From Chinchilla lanigera (lineage: Eukaryota > Chordata > Mammalia > Rodentia > Chinchillidae), in assembly GCF_000276665.1 (NCBI RefSeq), contig NW_004955484.1, forward strand, positions 3,826,741 to 3,890,740: a stretch of DNA of 64,000 nucleotides, given 5' to 3'. The position numbers and the translations under genes were made by a program. Shown in pieces: positions 37,830-49,945 of this stretch. The notes under the pieces are model-generated. The model was not told the origin of the DNA, searched no databases, and saw only the letters and a list, made by a program, of their open reading frames with translations. The stretch's first letter is position 1. Each line of letters opens with the position of its first letter.

Positions 37830-38384
37830 AGATGGGCATCCTGTGGGAGTGGACGAGGCTCCTGTGTCTCCCTGTTCTGGTTTTTGTTCCCTTAGAGTGC
37901 TCTGGTTCTGTTTCTGGGGCTGAAAACTACAATCACTGTGGATGAGACTAGCTGCAATCATTTATTATGTCCCTGTAAAGATATATTTTGTGGAAGGTTT
38001 CATTACCTCTTACCAGTTTTGCTACTATCAATCAAGCAAAACAAATATGAACAAAACTAATTTTACGAAAATAAATGTGACGCTACCTCTATCATAATAC
38101 ATTTCCTACTTTGGCTTCAGGACTTGGAGACAACAGAGGACATTAAATAAAATATACGAGTGGAGCCATAGATTCTCAAGGGAGCAAGCTGATGGAAGAA
38201 GGGTATCTTACTTCTTGGCCACAGCAGGATAAAATCCACTACTATAGCATGTTGCAGAAACAAAGTTCTTCGGAAGTTCTCTTCTTTTGTTGAAGAAATG
38301 GAAATGAAGGAACGTGATGGTGCTTACCCAGCACAGCAATGACAAGGCCAAAATTGTTCTCTTAATCTGCACAGAAGGCACCTT

Positions 38385-38530
38385 AGTTCTGTAGAAAGCA
38401 TGTTGACTTTGGGTGATCCTGAAGACTTGAAATCAAGTTCAAGTTTTTCTTAGGTATAAAGTTATTAAACGTCTCTGGGCCTCAGTATGCTCATCTCAGA
38501 AATGAAAGCAGTTGAAGAAATGTACTCTAC
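38385..38530 (+). mobile_element. MIR SINE (plus)
   Basis: 'tgtagaaagcatgttgactttgggtgatcctgaagacttgaaatcaagttc' then 'ttattaaacgtctctgggcctcagtatgctcatctcagaaatgaaa' follow the MIR core. Confidence 0.72.
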
Positions 38531-39295
38531 TAGCCTTTTATATATTAATACCAATGACTTGAGTCTTTTCTTGCTAGGTAATCTACAGAAAGCTTGTCCC
38601 ACCTCCCTACACCGTCCTTGACAATCAAGAAAGCCCTATCGTCTGCTATTCCTTACGCTAAGCTTGGAATAAAGAATGAAGAAAAAAAACTATGCCAAGG
38701 AAGGTTTCCACTGCTTCTATCTAAAGCCATGTTAAAATGTTTGCTTCTTTTACAACTACATTTTGCTGTTTTCTAATTATACTAGTACATATTCATAGTT
38801 AGTTGTAATAACCATGCAGGTTTAAGTTTGCATAGATATATTTAGATAGATATTATTTAGCAGTTACAACTTGCAAAGCATATCATACTCAATTACTATA
38901 TTATATATTGGCACTACTTTTATTGGCCTTTTGAAGAAAAAAATAAATTCTTTATGGTTTTAGAAAGTACATGACAATAAGATACATAAATGACTGTAAA
39001 GCTGTCCTGTCAGGTACTAATATTATAATTGTGTGTATATGTAATAAAAATACATCATCACGCCTTTGGAGGAAAAAGGCTACTTGCAAACTCCTGACTC
39101 TTAACCTGAAATAACTCCTCTTCAGTAAGAGACATAATACAGTGTGCTTAAAAAAATGCTGAATAAGTGTATCAGCTTTATTTCCTGATTATGCCAGTGG
39201 TTAATGTCACCTCTAAGGTGACAGTAACATCATCAGGCACTGAAGAAAAAATTGCTGCAATCCTGTTTCTACTAGTCATTCAGTAATCAAATTAA

Positions 39296-39356
39296 CCCAC
39301 TTGCGTGAAGACAACCTTAAGGGTCCCCCACTCCTAGCGTGGAGGGTTGTGGGCAG
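39296..39356. repeat. Diverged direct repeat, copy 2
   Basis: 'cccacttgcgtgaagacaaccttaagggtcccccactcctagc' matches copy 1 at 37764 with several changes and a short deletion. Confidence 0.6.
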
Positions 39357-39624
39357 TAAAAATATTCAGTAAAAATACTGTTTTTTAAAAAGCCCATTCT
39401 TAATACTAATATCTCCATAAAATCTAGGGTTGTGTAAAGTTATTCATGCACAGTTGAAATTAAGAAATTAACTATTTGTTTTTCTGAGTCAGATAATGTT
39501 TCCATGTCTCTGTTTTATTAAAAGGATAGAACGAGTGTTCTAGTTATTCTAGGTTTTGTTGTTGTTGTCATGTTGTTTTGTTGTCATTACCATCTTGATT
39601 AATTGCATTCTTAATCTCTTCCAG

Positions 39625-40373
39625 AGGTGTCCTGTGTAAATCAATATGTTTTCACATGATCAAGGAATAATTTTAGAATTTTTTGTTTGGTTAGGTTTTG
39701 AGAGCAAGTGGCTCAGGCACTCATAGAGAAATAGAAGTCACAACTTGGGAGAAGACTTTAGTGATAGTCAAATTTCATTTTATTAATGAAATATTGAAGT
39801 CCTAAGAGCAGTAGGGCATGAATTTATAGAAGGCATCATGTTATTTCAATTCTTTGAGTTCTGGTATAAAATTAAAAGGTAACTAAATCATTTCTGGGGT
39901 AAAATCAGTTTCTTAAACAAATCTGATTTCATTACACATGGGCCCAACAGCGAGGAAGATGGAAAAGGGAAGGAGGGAATTGTGATTCAGGAAAACACTA
40001 ATGTATGAAATATTAGGTGCTGGTGACCCCTGGTACCCTAAGTGGAGAGCCAGTGATCATGGCTGTCTGGAAAAACTCCATGATTAATCGTGTTTAGACA
40101 GTCATTATTGTTTGTCACTAATGGAAAGTTATAGGTTATGGTCATTGAAAACACACAATAAAGATGAAAGCAAACCACTTTTTAGGGCTCTTAGGGCTTC
40201 AGTATTTCATTTATAAAATGAAATTTGACTATCACTAAAGTCTTCTCTCAAGTTTTGACTTCTATTTCTCTATGAGTACTCTAAGCTACTTGGCCTCAAA
40301 ACCTAACCAAGTAAAAATTTTAAAAAATTATTCCTTGATCATGTGAAAACTTATTGATTTGCACAGGATACCT
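39625..40373. repeat. Long inverted repeat: 185-bp arms, 377-bp spacer
   Basis: The left arm, 39625-39809, is the reverse complement of the right arm, 40187-40373, at about 90% identity by hand, with a perfect core containing 'gagaagactttagtgatagtcaaatttcattttat'. The match ends sharply on both sides; I see no target duplication and no terminal motif of a known transposon. The spacer 39810-40186 is unlike the arms. The arms resemble no SINE or L1 in the window. Transcribed as part of HYDIN pre-mRNA, the arms could pair. Confidence 0.85.
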
Positions 40374-40899
40374 ATATACTATAGTGGTCATGTTAAATGT
40401 ATTAAAAATGCACTGAAAATATTAGAGAAGGATGAGATAGAGATAAATAATATTTTAAAGGTAATTTACTTAATGTATTTACCAACAATTAATTATTTTA
40501 ATAAGAGGAATGACTATTGTTTTTGCATTTTCCTAGTATAAAACCTTGTGATATAGTGAACCAAAAATAATTCTAAGGTTACATTTTCCCAGTACTACTT
40601 AGTTTCAGGGACTGATACAAATAAAAATGATACTTCACAAAGATGTGAATATTATAAGAAAAAAATGTAATGCTGACTGAATTTATTAATGCTCATATAA
40701 TTTTTCACTTTCATCCACTATCAACATTAATAACACAAAAGTTCTCATTGAAATTCAACTAATAATTTTCTCATGGTGGTATCAATTAATAGTCAGAAAC
40801 TTCAAACCCAAATTATCAGTAAATTCATTTGACATAAAAGGACTGAATACCACAATTAAATGATAAAGATTTTCAGACTGGATTTTTTTAAAAAAACCC

Positions 40900-42771
40900 A
40901 CCTAGTGATACTTCCAAATGTCAAATTTTAACTATGAAGACATAGAAAAGTTGAAAGTAAAAAGATGAGCAGAATATACTCTGTCCACACTAATCAAAAG
41001 AAAGCTTCTATCCTCTTTAAATGTCAGATCAAGTAGACTTCAATGTCAGAAATCTTACTAAACAGTAAGAGACATTCCAGAAAGATAAAATGGTTAACTC
41101 AAGAAGAAATTATATTAATCCTAAATGCTTCATAAGTACATAGTCTCAAAATATATACAATGAAAACTGATGACACAAAAAGGAGAAATACCAAATCCTT
41201 AATTATAATTGATTTTAATATATCTTCCAACAACTGACAAACCAAGGAGACAAAAAATTCACAGAGATATACATTAAATGACATGATTTTTAAAATAAAC
41301 TTGACCTAATTGATAGCTATGGAACTTGTACCTTGTTGGACGCACAGGAACATTTACTGAAATAGAACATAGCCTGGGTCATAATGTAAGTCTCCACTAA
41401 ATTCAAGGTCTGATAGCCTACTGAATTTGCTCATTGTCACTAGTACAATTAAACCAGAAACCAATAACAAAAAGATAACTACAACATTCCCAAGTGTTTG
41501 AATATTAAATATATTTCTATGTAGCCCATAGGTCAAAGAAAATATAAACATAAAAATTCTAAAATGCTTTCAATTAAGTGTTAAGGAAAATGAAACATGT
41601 AAAAATGTATGAGCTGAATCTCAAATCATTTCTAGAGGGAAACTTGTATCTTAAATGTATAGATTATAGTAGAAAAAAATGTTAAAAAATCAAAGCTCAA
41701 ATCATCTCTCTTAAGATTTAGAAAAAGTACTAGAAATAAAACCTGAGGAGAGTAAAAGGAATCAAGTAATAAAGAGTAAAATCAATAAAACTGAAAAGAA
41801 ATGAAAAATGATAAAGAAAAGCAACTAAAAGTTAGTTCTCTGAATAAACTAATAAAGCTGACAAAGCCCAAATAATACAGATCAAGGAAAATCAAACTGT
41901 GACAGAGCCAAAGACAAAAATCAGATGATCATTTCAATAAATGCAGAAAAACCTTTTGATAAAGTCCAACACTCATTCATGATAAAAATCCTGCAGAAAA
42001 TAGAAATAGATGGTCTTTACCTCAATCTGATAAATCCATCTATGACAAACCAACAGCCATATCATCTAAATGGACAATAACTGAAAGCTTTCACTTTAAA
42101 ATCAGGAACAAGACAAGGATGACCACTGTCACCACTCCTATCCAATATAGTTCTGGAAACATTAGCCAGAGCAGTTAGACAAAAGAGAGAAAGAGGAGGA
42201 ATAAGACTAGGAAAGGAAGAAGTGAAATTATCATTATTTGCAGATGACATGATACTCCACATAGAACACCCCAAAAACTCCACCAAAAGATTTCTAGATT
42301 TAATAACCAATTTCAGTAGTGCAGCTGGATACAAAGTCAACACTCACAAATCAATAGCATTCCTACACACAAACAACAAACTCAGAGAGAAATTAGGGAA
42401 ACCACACCCTTCACAATCACATCCAAAAAATGAAATACTGAGGCATCAATTTAGCAAAAGAAGGAAAAGACCTATACAGTGAAAATTACAGTACTCTGAA
42501 AAAAGAGATCGAGGAGGATTTCAGAAAATGGAAAGATATTCCTTGCTCATAGATAGGAAGAACCAACACTGTGAAAATGGCCATATTCCCAAAACTGTTA
42601 CACAGATTCAATGCAATCCTGATTAAATGCCATTACTATACCTCACAGATCTAGAGAAAACATTCCTAAAATTCATCTGGAACCAGAAGAAACCTAGAAT
42701 AGCAAAAGCAATCCTGGGCAACAAAGGAAAGCCAGGAGGCATCACAATCCCTGACTTGAAGTTATACTACA
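40900..42771 (+). mobile_element. L1 ORF2 fragment with intact FADD box (upstream half)
   Basis: Decayed L1 sequence (40900-41880) is followed by better preserved reverse-transcriptase sequence: '[14 protein letters not shown]'-like residues, then a short open frame with [19 protein letters not shown] at about 42222 and, at 42627, [20 protein letters not shown] and [15 protein letters not shown]. The FADD catalytic box missing from the L1 at 14-21 kb is present here, but frames are broken, so the copy is dead. A second retroposon breaks it at 42772 and it resumes at about 43225. Confidence 0.85.
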
Positions 42772-43224
42772 GCGATTGGCACCCCGTGCCCCATGGTTAT
42801 TGTGGATCACGAGTTAGTCCCAGTCATCATCAGCCAGGTAAATAAAATCTGAAAGGTATAATAGATATTGTGAAAGAAACTGATCAAAAGAAAAGAACAA
42901 CTGGGGCAAGGGAAAAGAGAAAAAGAAAAGAGGGAAAAGAAAATATATATATATACACAGGATAGCTAAGAGAGTTGTACTACTGACTTCTATTGCTTTA
43001 TTGAAAGGAACAGTTAATGTTTCATTGTTTGATCAATCTTACATGCCTATATTTGTTTAACTGAGTAATCAATTTGAATATAACAATATGTAATACAACA
43101 ATCATTGTTAATTTCCTAAAATCTTGTCTGAAATTCTGTATTGCTTCTATTGTTTGGGTGTTGTTTTGTTTATGTCTGTTTGTTTTTTAATGCATTTTCA
43201 TTCTTTTATCTTTAAAATAAAAAA
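42772..43224 (+). mobile_element. Chimeric retroposon (unknown 5' piece + L1 3' end) with 14-bp target duplication
   Basis: An insertion of about 450 bp into the L1 ORF2, flanked by gaa(g/a)ttatactaca at 42758-42771 and 43225-43238. The first 66 bp or so (42772-42837, starting gcgattggcaccccgtgcc) is GC-richer and matches nothing else here. From 42838 it follows 22970-23352 closely, with shared '(a)acaactggg..', a (TA)n/CACA step and 'gacagttaatg'-type sequence, and ends 'tttaaaataaaaaa'. Target duplication plus A-rich end indicate L1-style retroposition. Confidence 0.8.
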
Positions 43225-43965
43225 GAAATTATACTACAAAGCTACTGTGATAAAATCAGCATGGTCCTGGCAAAAAAACCCAAAAAACAAAAAAACAGAC
43301 CTGAGGATCAATGAGGCAGATTAGAAGATGCAGACAAAACCTATCCAAGATTTGGAAGTTTAAGTGTTTTAGAAAGCTACAGAGTGAAAGGAATTTTCTT
43401 AATCTGATAGAGTATCCACTGAATATCTATTACAAACAACAACCTGAATTGACTTTAATCAGTGTTACATAAAAAAAGTCAGTGAGAATGGGGAAGAGTC
43501 AATAACCTCATTGGTGGGGAAAAAAAGATGCACAGTCCCACCTCATACCTATACAAGATTAAATCAAATATGAGCCATTAACCTAAATATAGAAGCTAAA
43601 ATTATCACCCTTACAGAAGTAAATGTAGGAGAATATACAAAGGAAAAGGAGGCAAAAGGCATTAATTTGGAAGAAAAATAATTGATAACATGGATTTCAT
43701 CAAAATTAAAAATTACTACTGAAGACATATTAATTAAAAAGTGAGCTATAGGCTGGGAGAAAAGATTGATAATGCATAATGTAATATATTAATATATATC
43801 AGACAATTAGTATTTAGAATATCCAGTTGTAAAGGGCACTTACAAATTAAAAATAAAAGGAGAAAAAAACGAGCAAAAGACTTAGACACTTAAGATACAG
43901 GATTGGCCAGTAAGCACATGAAAAGGTGTTGGACATCATTAGTCATTAGAGACATAAAAGTTAAA
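43225..43965 (+). mobile_element. L1 ORF2/3' fragment (downstream half, plus older L1M)
   Basis: 'attatactacaaagctactgtgataaaatcagcatggtcctggc' is the direct continuation of the L1 ORF2 interrupted at 42771. From about 43340 older L1M sequence follows ('atggatttcatcaaaattaaaaa', 'ccagtaagcacatgaaaaggtgttggacatcattagtcattag'). Confidence 0.8.
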
Positions 43966-43969
43966 GCAG

Positions 43970-44365
43970 TTCTGTTAGTGTTCCTATTGCTGGACAACAT
44001 TCCTCAACACTGGGAACTTAAAGGAGAGCTTCGCTTGGCTCACAGTTTCAAAGGATTTAGTCCATAGTTGCTAGCTAGAAAGAGAAGCATCATGGTGGAA
44101 GGAGTCTGAGCAAAGCTGCTTAGTTCATGGAGGCAGGGAATCAGATCCCAGGAAAAGAATGTTAGAATTCTACCCTCCAAGGGCAGTCCCCAGTGACACA
44201 CCTCCACCTAGGCCCCACCTCCTAACAGCACACTCAGCCTTGAACATCAGTGGATTAATCCACTAATCAGTACAGCCTTTCCATGTTCCAGATCCAAATC
44301 ATCTCTCTGAGAGTCTCTTGACTCTCGGGTTAAGTTGACAATGCAGATTAACTGGCACACTACCA
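43970..44365 (-). mobile_element. ERVL-MaLR-like solitary LTR (minus)
   Basis: In reverse, the MaLR LTR layout is visible: 'ttcctattgctgg..aac', 'gcttggctcacagtttcaaagg', 'gcatcatggtggaaggag', 'ctccacctaggccccacctcctaac'. L1M-like sequence resumes after it ('gcaaaaatttgaagcaactggaactctc'), so the LTR probably landed in an older L1. Only a non-coding LTR is present, with no viral genes. Confidence 0.7.
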
Positions 44366-45954
44366 TTACAGGTCACTTAATACCCCTTGTATGTCTAAAA
44401 TTAACAATATAACAATGTATGCTGGCAAAAATTTGAAGCAACTGGAACTCTCACAATTTGTGGATGAGAGAGTAAAATAACATAAGCACCTTGGGAAACT
44501 GACATTCCGGAAGTGTTATGAGTTGTACTTTTATTTGCTTATATGTGTCATGAGTTTCCTCTTTTGTGGAAGCTAGTCCAAATTAGGTTTCCCTTACCGG
44601 CAGTGAACTGCAGGTAATGCTAATGGTAAGACACACAGACTTGGCCACTGGTTGCTTATGTGTTGTTAAGTTGGGCGGTGTGGAGCCAGCACCACTCAGT
44701 TATAGGTCATAGGCAGGGGCTTGAATTGTCCTGATCAGATGTGCATCCATCCACAAAGCCAGAAACTTTGGACTGTGACCTCGATATCACTTTCTTAATG
44801 CTCTTTCCTTGGCTGTGTACTTTCTGTTTTCTCCCTACAGTGCACTTCTGCAGACACTCTGAGTCCACTTACCTATCAACAGGAATGGATAATATGAGAA
44901 GGAAATGAAGAAAAATCATGAAATAATAAATGGAAATAAGCAACCCAGTCACTGACTCCAGTGGAGGAGCTCCACATTCATCAGTAGTACTTCCAGCTCA
45001 GCCAAAGCCCAAGCTACAGCCAGTTTCAGACCCAGGCCAGAGTGCTCCAGGGTGCTCCAGGCTGCTCTAGTCTTGAAGACAAAGGCAGAAGTAGTTGGAT
45101 GCAGCTTGATACTGTTCAGCTTTCTCTGAGGACCCAGCCCTTACCCCAGGGACCAAGTTGGACTCCGACTTGGCACAGGGCAGGGTCTGCTTGATCTTGT
45201 ACTGCCTGCCTCCCCACACAGGCTGTGAGCTTTGAGTGAAAACTGGCCAGGTGGATACTACTGTTCCTCCCTCAAGTGTGTCTTCATTTGGGGTTTCCCG
45301 ATACTCACAGGGCTGGACCCCTGGTCTGATAGTGGAAGGTAGGTGTCAGGGGCACCACCTTCCCCACAAGTGAAAAAACCTGGGACTACCTTGGGAGATC
45401 CTGCTGCCTCTGGGAACTGTGGAGGAACTGAAACCAAGAAGGGGCTGGAACTGCCTGAGAGCACCCAGTTATGGCAGGGCTCTTTCCCCAGGCCTCCTAC
45501 ACTCAACGTTGTGTCTTGCCACATACAGTTCTTGAACCTCTGGTACCTTCTTCCCTGAGGAAGACAGAGCCCCCTACTTTCCTGCAAGGAGTGGGGAAGA
45601 GGGAAGCCATGTGAGGTCGGGTCTCCTTTGGGGCAGAGACAAGACAGCTATACAGAGTCTTGGGTCTGAGTTTCCTTGCTGGAGAAATAGGCTAATGCAC
45701 GGGGTTGAGAGCAAACTGTACGGGGATGGGCCAACTCATGGGTGAGATGAAGAGTGCGGGAAACCCAGAACCTAGGGTGTCAGTGGGACCATGGCATCAC
45801 ATCCAGGATGTGTTCTCTTATGACTGCAGCATGGGATAGGGCCTGATGCTATACTGGGATTTATATCCCGACTCCTCCAGTTATCTAACTTTGTGATCTT
45901 TGGTATGGTACTTGCCTTTCTTGAGTGTCGGTGGAGTAATGGCTCACATTTGTA

Positions 45955-46110
45955 GGGACCGTTTCTGTGACACTGGTGCTGTGCTAAATCATTGATATGC
46001 AGTGCCTTGTTAAGCCTCATAAGAATCCAGTGAAGCATTGTATTTTTGCTGTTATATTTATTTCATTAGAACAGCAGACCAAGGCTGAGAGGGATTAAGT
46101 GTCCAGGAAC
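45955..46110 (-). mobile_element. MIR SINE (minus), weak
   Basis: 'gctgtgctaaatcattgatatgcagtgccttgttaagcctcataagaatcc' and 'agcagaccaaggctgagagggattaag' resemble a reversed MIR. Confidence 0.6.
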
Positions 46111-46928
46111 AGTGGGTGAGAGCTATCCACTGAAGCCAGGCCAGGGCCTTCCAGGTAAACACTGGCTCTCAGATAGGGCAGTCCAGGCATGGACATTTAG
46201 CAACTTGGGCTTGGAAGGTCAAAGTCGTTATATGGACAATTCCAAGGCCTTATCTACCCCTATTACCTCCCTGGAACATCTCCATATGGGTTGACCTGCC
46301 CAAGGCAAGTCTGGGATGGTCATGTGGGGATGTCTACCCTGTAAGGCCATACGGAAATGATAAAATAGTAATTTGAAACCGCATAATGCACATGCAGTCT
46401 ACATGACCGTAAATTAAATATTTGCCAAAGTAGTGTGTAATTTCCATGATTATATAGGGGTGTGGGCCTGAAGAAAATGCCAGTGGTGATAGATTCAGTC
46501 CTATATTCATGAAAGATATTTGCATGTTCTAAGGATTAAAGTTTCTAGATCTCAAATAGACTAGTGGGTATATATAAGAACATTCTGAACTAGGATTACA
46601 TTTATAAAATGCTAGCCAAATGCAGCTGTAAGTCAAATGGAAAATCCATCGGATATTCATTACCTTCAAGTTTTCATTTACATATAAATAACTTCAATTC
46701 ACCAATGTGACTTCTGGGTATTGGTTCCTTCCTGAGCCCTGAATTCTTAATCAGCTAGGTGGGACTTATATCTGGCACACCATTTCCAGTGAAGGCATTC
46801 ATTCTTCGGTTCTTTACCTTGCAGACTTAGTTTGCAGTAGGCAAAATACCATTTCCTATTTGGCCCCATCATATGCTCTACTTGATCTTTCCTAATATAT
46901 AGAATTTTAAGCAAAGAATTATGCGTAC

Positions 46929-47053
46929 CTGTGTCATAACACACTATAAGTCTTTCACTGTGATCACCCACGCTCTGTGGTTCAAAATCAACTTCCAGTT
47001 GCATGGATTCTCCCACATTAAGAGTTCCATCAGTTGGTTCCACAGAGAAAGGC
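46929..47053 (-). CDS. HYDIN: HYDIN internal coding exon (second in the window)
   Basis: This 125-bp minus-strand exon begins with one base completing an Arg codon and encodes PFSVEPTDGTLNVGES, MQLEVDFEPQSVGDHSERL and IVCYDTG, a typical HYDIN segment. It supplies the middle and C-terminal strands of the ASH-like domain begun in the preceding exon: the 'P..G.L..GES..L.V.F.P...G.H...L' pattern is the hallmark of these PapD-like Ig folds, which occur in tandem along HYDIN and are thought to serve as protein-interaction modules. The acceptor is ...tgtgttgtag. The donor is gtacgc, which is weak because +4 to +6 depart from consensus. The exon ends with the first G of a Gly codon, completed by GT from the next exon. 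The longer open frame around it is intron read-through. Confidence 0.95.
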
Positions 47054-47264
47054 CTACAACACATATGGAGAGACATCATCAGAGAACATTTCTAGCTACT
47101 GTGAGAGGAGGAAGAGAGGAGACTTGAGCTCCAGTTCTGCAGATATACTTTTTTCCCTAATGCAAAAGAACTTAGTTTTAATTTTAAAATAATAGATTAG
47201 CAAGTTTAAAAGAGACTTAAATGATGTAATAATATTCTTATTTGTGACCTCTTTTGCCTAACAT

Positions 47265-47375
47265 TTGTTGAGTGTTCTTGCTGGGTTCAAGCACCGGGTT
47301 AGGGTGATCACAAATGAGTACAATGCAGCCCGTGTTCTCAAGATACTGAGATTCTAGTAAGAGACAGACTTAAAA
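47265..47375 (-). mobile_element. L2-like fragment (minus)
   Basis: 'taacatttgttgagtgttcttgctgggttcaagcacc' and 'cagcccgtgttctcaagatactgagattctagtaagagac' resemble the reversed L2 3' end. Confidence 0.55.
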
Positions 47376-48539
47376 CACACACACATATATTGTTATTTGC
47401 AAAAGAACGGTGCCTTCCAGGGGTAAAAATCAAATTTTGTGAGAGGTCAGAAAAGAGAGGGCATGATAGTAGACAAAGATATCAGAGTCTCAAAAGGAAA
47501 GCAATGGCACAGTGATATTAGGAAATTCCAGAACAGTTTAACAAAGATTCATTTAAAGAGGATAGGAAGAGTGTAGGGAACTATAGAAATGGTTCAAAAG
47601 CCAGGGTAGGGCCCATAGAACTGTTACCATCTATAGGCCACGCATAGGGAGGAGTGGTTTTGAAGCCCACAGGAGAGTTCTAAGAGAAGCCTGCCTTATA
47701 GGAGAAAGGAGCTTTGATCCAAAGAGATGGCCAGTCCACGTGGTCTCACAGAGAAGACAGTGAGGTAAAGAATATTCTGATCTCATATCTTCCTCCGTCC
47801 AATTGTTTCGTGGGACCTGAGCAGAAGCCAGAAGGCACAGGGGACTGTTGACCCAGGCCACAGAGGTCAGCTCCTGGGCAAAAGAATTTGGAAAGGCAAA
47901 CAGGACAAGTTCTGTGTCTTGAAAATAGAACTTGGGGGTGTAGACATTGTGGGGAGCGAGGGTGGATTTGGGAACAGGAAATAGTTTCATCTAATTGTCC
48001 TGGAAGGGAATCTTGCTATTGCAAAGAGAGAAGCTGGATCTGATTAAGAACCACCTTAAATAACTTATGGAGTTCTTCCTTCTAAAGAGGAAATTCAGCC
48101 TGTTTAATTATTTTCATGGTCCATTTCACTTCTTTAAATTGCTAGTTTTTCAAAGTAATGTGTTGTACAATGCATCTGGCAGGCTAAGCTGTTTCTGATT
48201 ATTTACTTATATCAAAACAGTTTTTAGAATCATCCTTCCTTAAATCTTCCCTTAGATAATGAACTCAATTTCAGAAAACCTAAGCTTTTCACTCTGAAGG
48301 AGCAGTGCTTACAGCAAGGGTAACATCAGCAATACCTGAGATAATTACCGCAGGACCGTGAACCCTCTGACCTTGGATACTTACTTATCTTCTCTGATGC
48401 TCTCCACTTTGATCTCTCCTCCTACTTCTTGATCTTCCCTTCAGTTTTTAGTCTTTTCACCATACCCAGGGTGCCAATCCTCTGGAGATCCCCAGGCATT
48501 GCTATAGGAGCTCCCTAAAGTGGTGGCTACTAAATTAGC

Positions 48540-48750
48540 TTAGCCTATGGAGCCAACTGAAAGAGTTCAGAACCCAATTATGCCATGACTTTGGACAAAT
48601 ACCTAAACTGAAAATTTCAATCTCATCATCCCTAAAATGAGTGTATTGACATCACCTGCTGTATAGGGTTACAGTGCCGACTAAAGGGGTTGATACAGGT
48701 GGAGTGCTAAGAATAATGCCTTATACATGGGAGTGCCAGTGTTTATATTA
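48540..48750 (+). mobile_element. MIR SINE (plus)
   Basis: 'gccatgactttggacaaatacctaaactgaaaatttcaatctcatcatccctaaaatgagtg' follows the MIR core, then 'gagtgctaagaataatgcc'. Confidence 0.75.
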
Positions 48751-48895
48751 TTATTTTTGTGATTGCTATTTTCTTCTCCTTCACTGCAGCCCCAAGATGC
48801 TGAAAGATCAACCTAAGGATGAGTTTGGAGGTTTAGATAAATTTGTGCTTTGTCATTCTCCCCTCCATCCTTTACATAGCTCTGGAGAATCTGTG

Positions 48896-48897
<2 letters not shown>

Positions 48898-48936
<39 letters not shown>
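48898..48936. repeat. (CA)n microsatellite
   Basis: About 19 uninterrupted CA units. Confidence 0.98.
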
Positions 48937-48940
<4 letters not shown>

Positions 48941-49487
48941 TCACAACACATCAGTCTCTTGCTCAAACACCATCAGCAGTCCTCATAATCTACCCAATAG
49001 TGTTGAACTCCTAAGTATTCAAGGTCCCACACAATCTGCTTCCAACCAGGTTTTGCATTCTGAGTACACACATACATCTGTTCAAATTAGCACACACACC
49101 TGCCACATGCCCAGTCAACTGGGGTGGGATGAGTGGGAGGCTTTGGTCTCTTCAGCCACAAGCTCTCCCAGCACGGCACCTGCTCTGCCTTCCAACCAGA
49201 TTGTGTTCTCCACATCAACAATCCAGAACTGCCAGGGTCGTTACCAGAACACCCACCACTTCCCACGTGCCATACTTCTTCCGAAGTCACAGATCAGAGC
49301 CCAGACTCAGTCACCTCTTAAATAGAATCTTGTATATATAAAGCTCCCAGTATGGTATGCACAATAGAGTGCCTGCTCATGAAATTTGTCTTTTTCTTTT
49401 TTCCTCTCTGGAGTTTCTAACTACTGAGAGGCATGCATGAAAACTCTCTCTAGTAGAAAAAACACAGAGCAAAATAAAAAGAAAGGC

Positions 49488-49690
49488 AAGCTGGTTGTGA
49501 TGGTGCACACCTGGAATATCAGCATTCTGAGAGACGGAGGCAGGAGGACCACAAGTTCAAATCCAGCCTGGATTACATAGCCATTTAACAAGACTCTATC
49601 TGAAAAGAAAAGGTTATAAAAAAGGGCTGGGGATGTGGTTCAGTGCAAAGACCCTGGGTTCAGTCTCCAGTACAATAAAAAATAAAAATA
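49488..49690 (+). mobile_element. Composite B1 + ID SINE (plus)
   Basis: A B1-like half ('gctggttgtgatggtgcacacctggaatatcagcattctgagagacggaggcagg') is followed after an A-rich linker by an ID-like half ('gggctggggatgtggttcagtgc..ctgggttcagtctccagtac') and an A-rich tail. It has the same composite design as 34577-34772 in the opposite order on this strand. Confidence 0.9.
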
Positions 49691-49754
49691 AAAAGGAGAG
49701 AAGAAAAGAAAAGAAAAACACAGAGCCTCCCAGGGGAAGAAGACACAACTCATT

Positions 49755-49945
49755 GTGAGCATATACTTTATTCTAGGGGGTACTGTACTTTATGTATGTC
49801 AATCTAATCTTGAGAAGGTAGATATTGTTATTTGTACCATAGATGTGAAAAAACAGATTCCCTCAAGGGCAGGCAACTTGCCTAAAGTTGCCCAACTATG
49901 TAGCGGGAGAGCTGCAGGATGCCAGTATTCTAGCTTCCATTCCTT
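49755..49945 (-). mobile_element. MIR SINE (minus)
   Basis: 'gtagatattgttatttgtaccatagatgtgaaaaaacagattccctcaagggcaggcaacttgcc' and 'agttgcccaactatgtagcgggagagc' match the reversed MIR core. Confidence 0.7.

Larger units (their letters stand above)
31627..46928 (-). other. HYDIN: HYDIN intron, about 15.3 kb
   Basis: The intron joins exons in phase 1. It is dominated by L1 remains (34.0-37.5 kb and 40.9-44.5 kb) and also carries SINEs, a MaLR LTR, the long inverted repeat at 39.6-40.4 kb and a chimeric retroposon at 42.8 kb. 31950-33990, 37530-38380 and 44560-45950 show no feature I can identify, apart from the small direct repeat at 37764. Confidence 0.85.

Noticed and set aside
48898..48936. 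Possible CRISPR-like regular array
   Set aside because: Plain CA microsatellite in a mammalian intron, without spacers.
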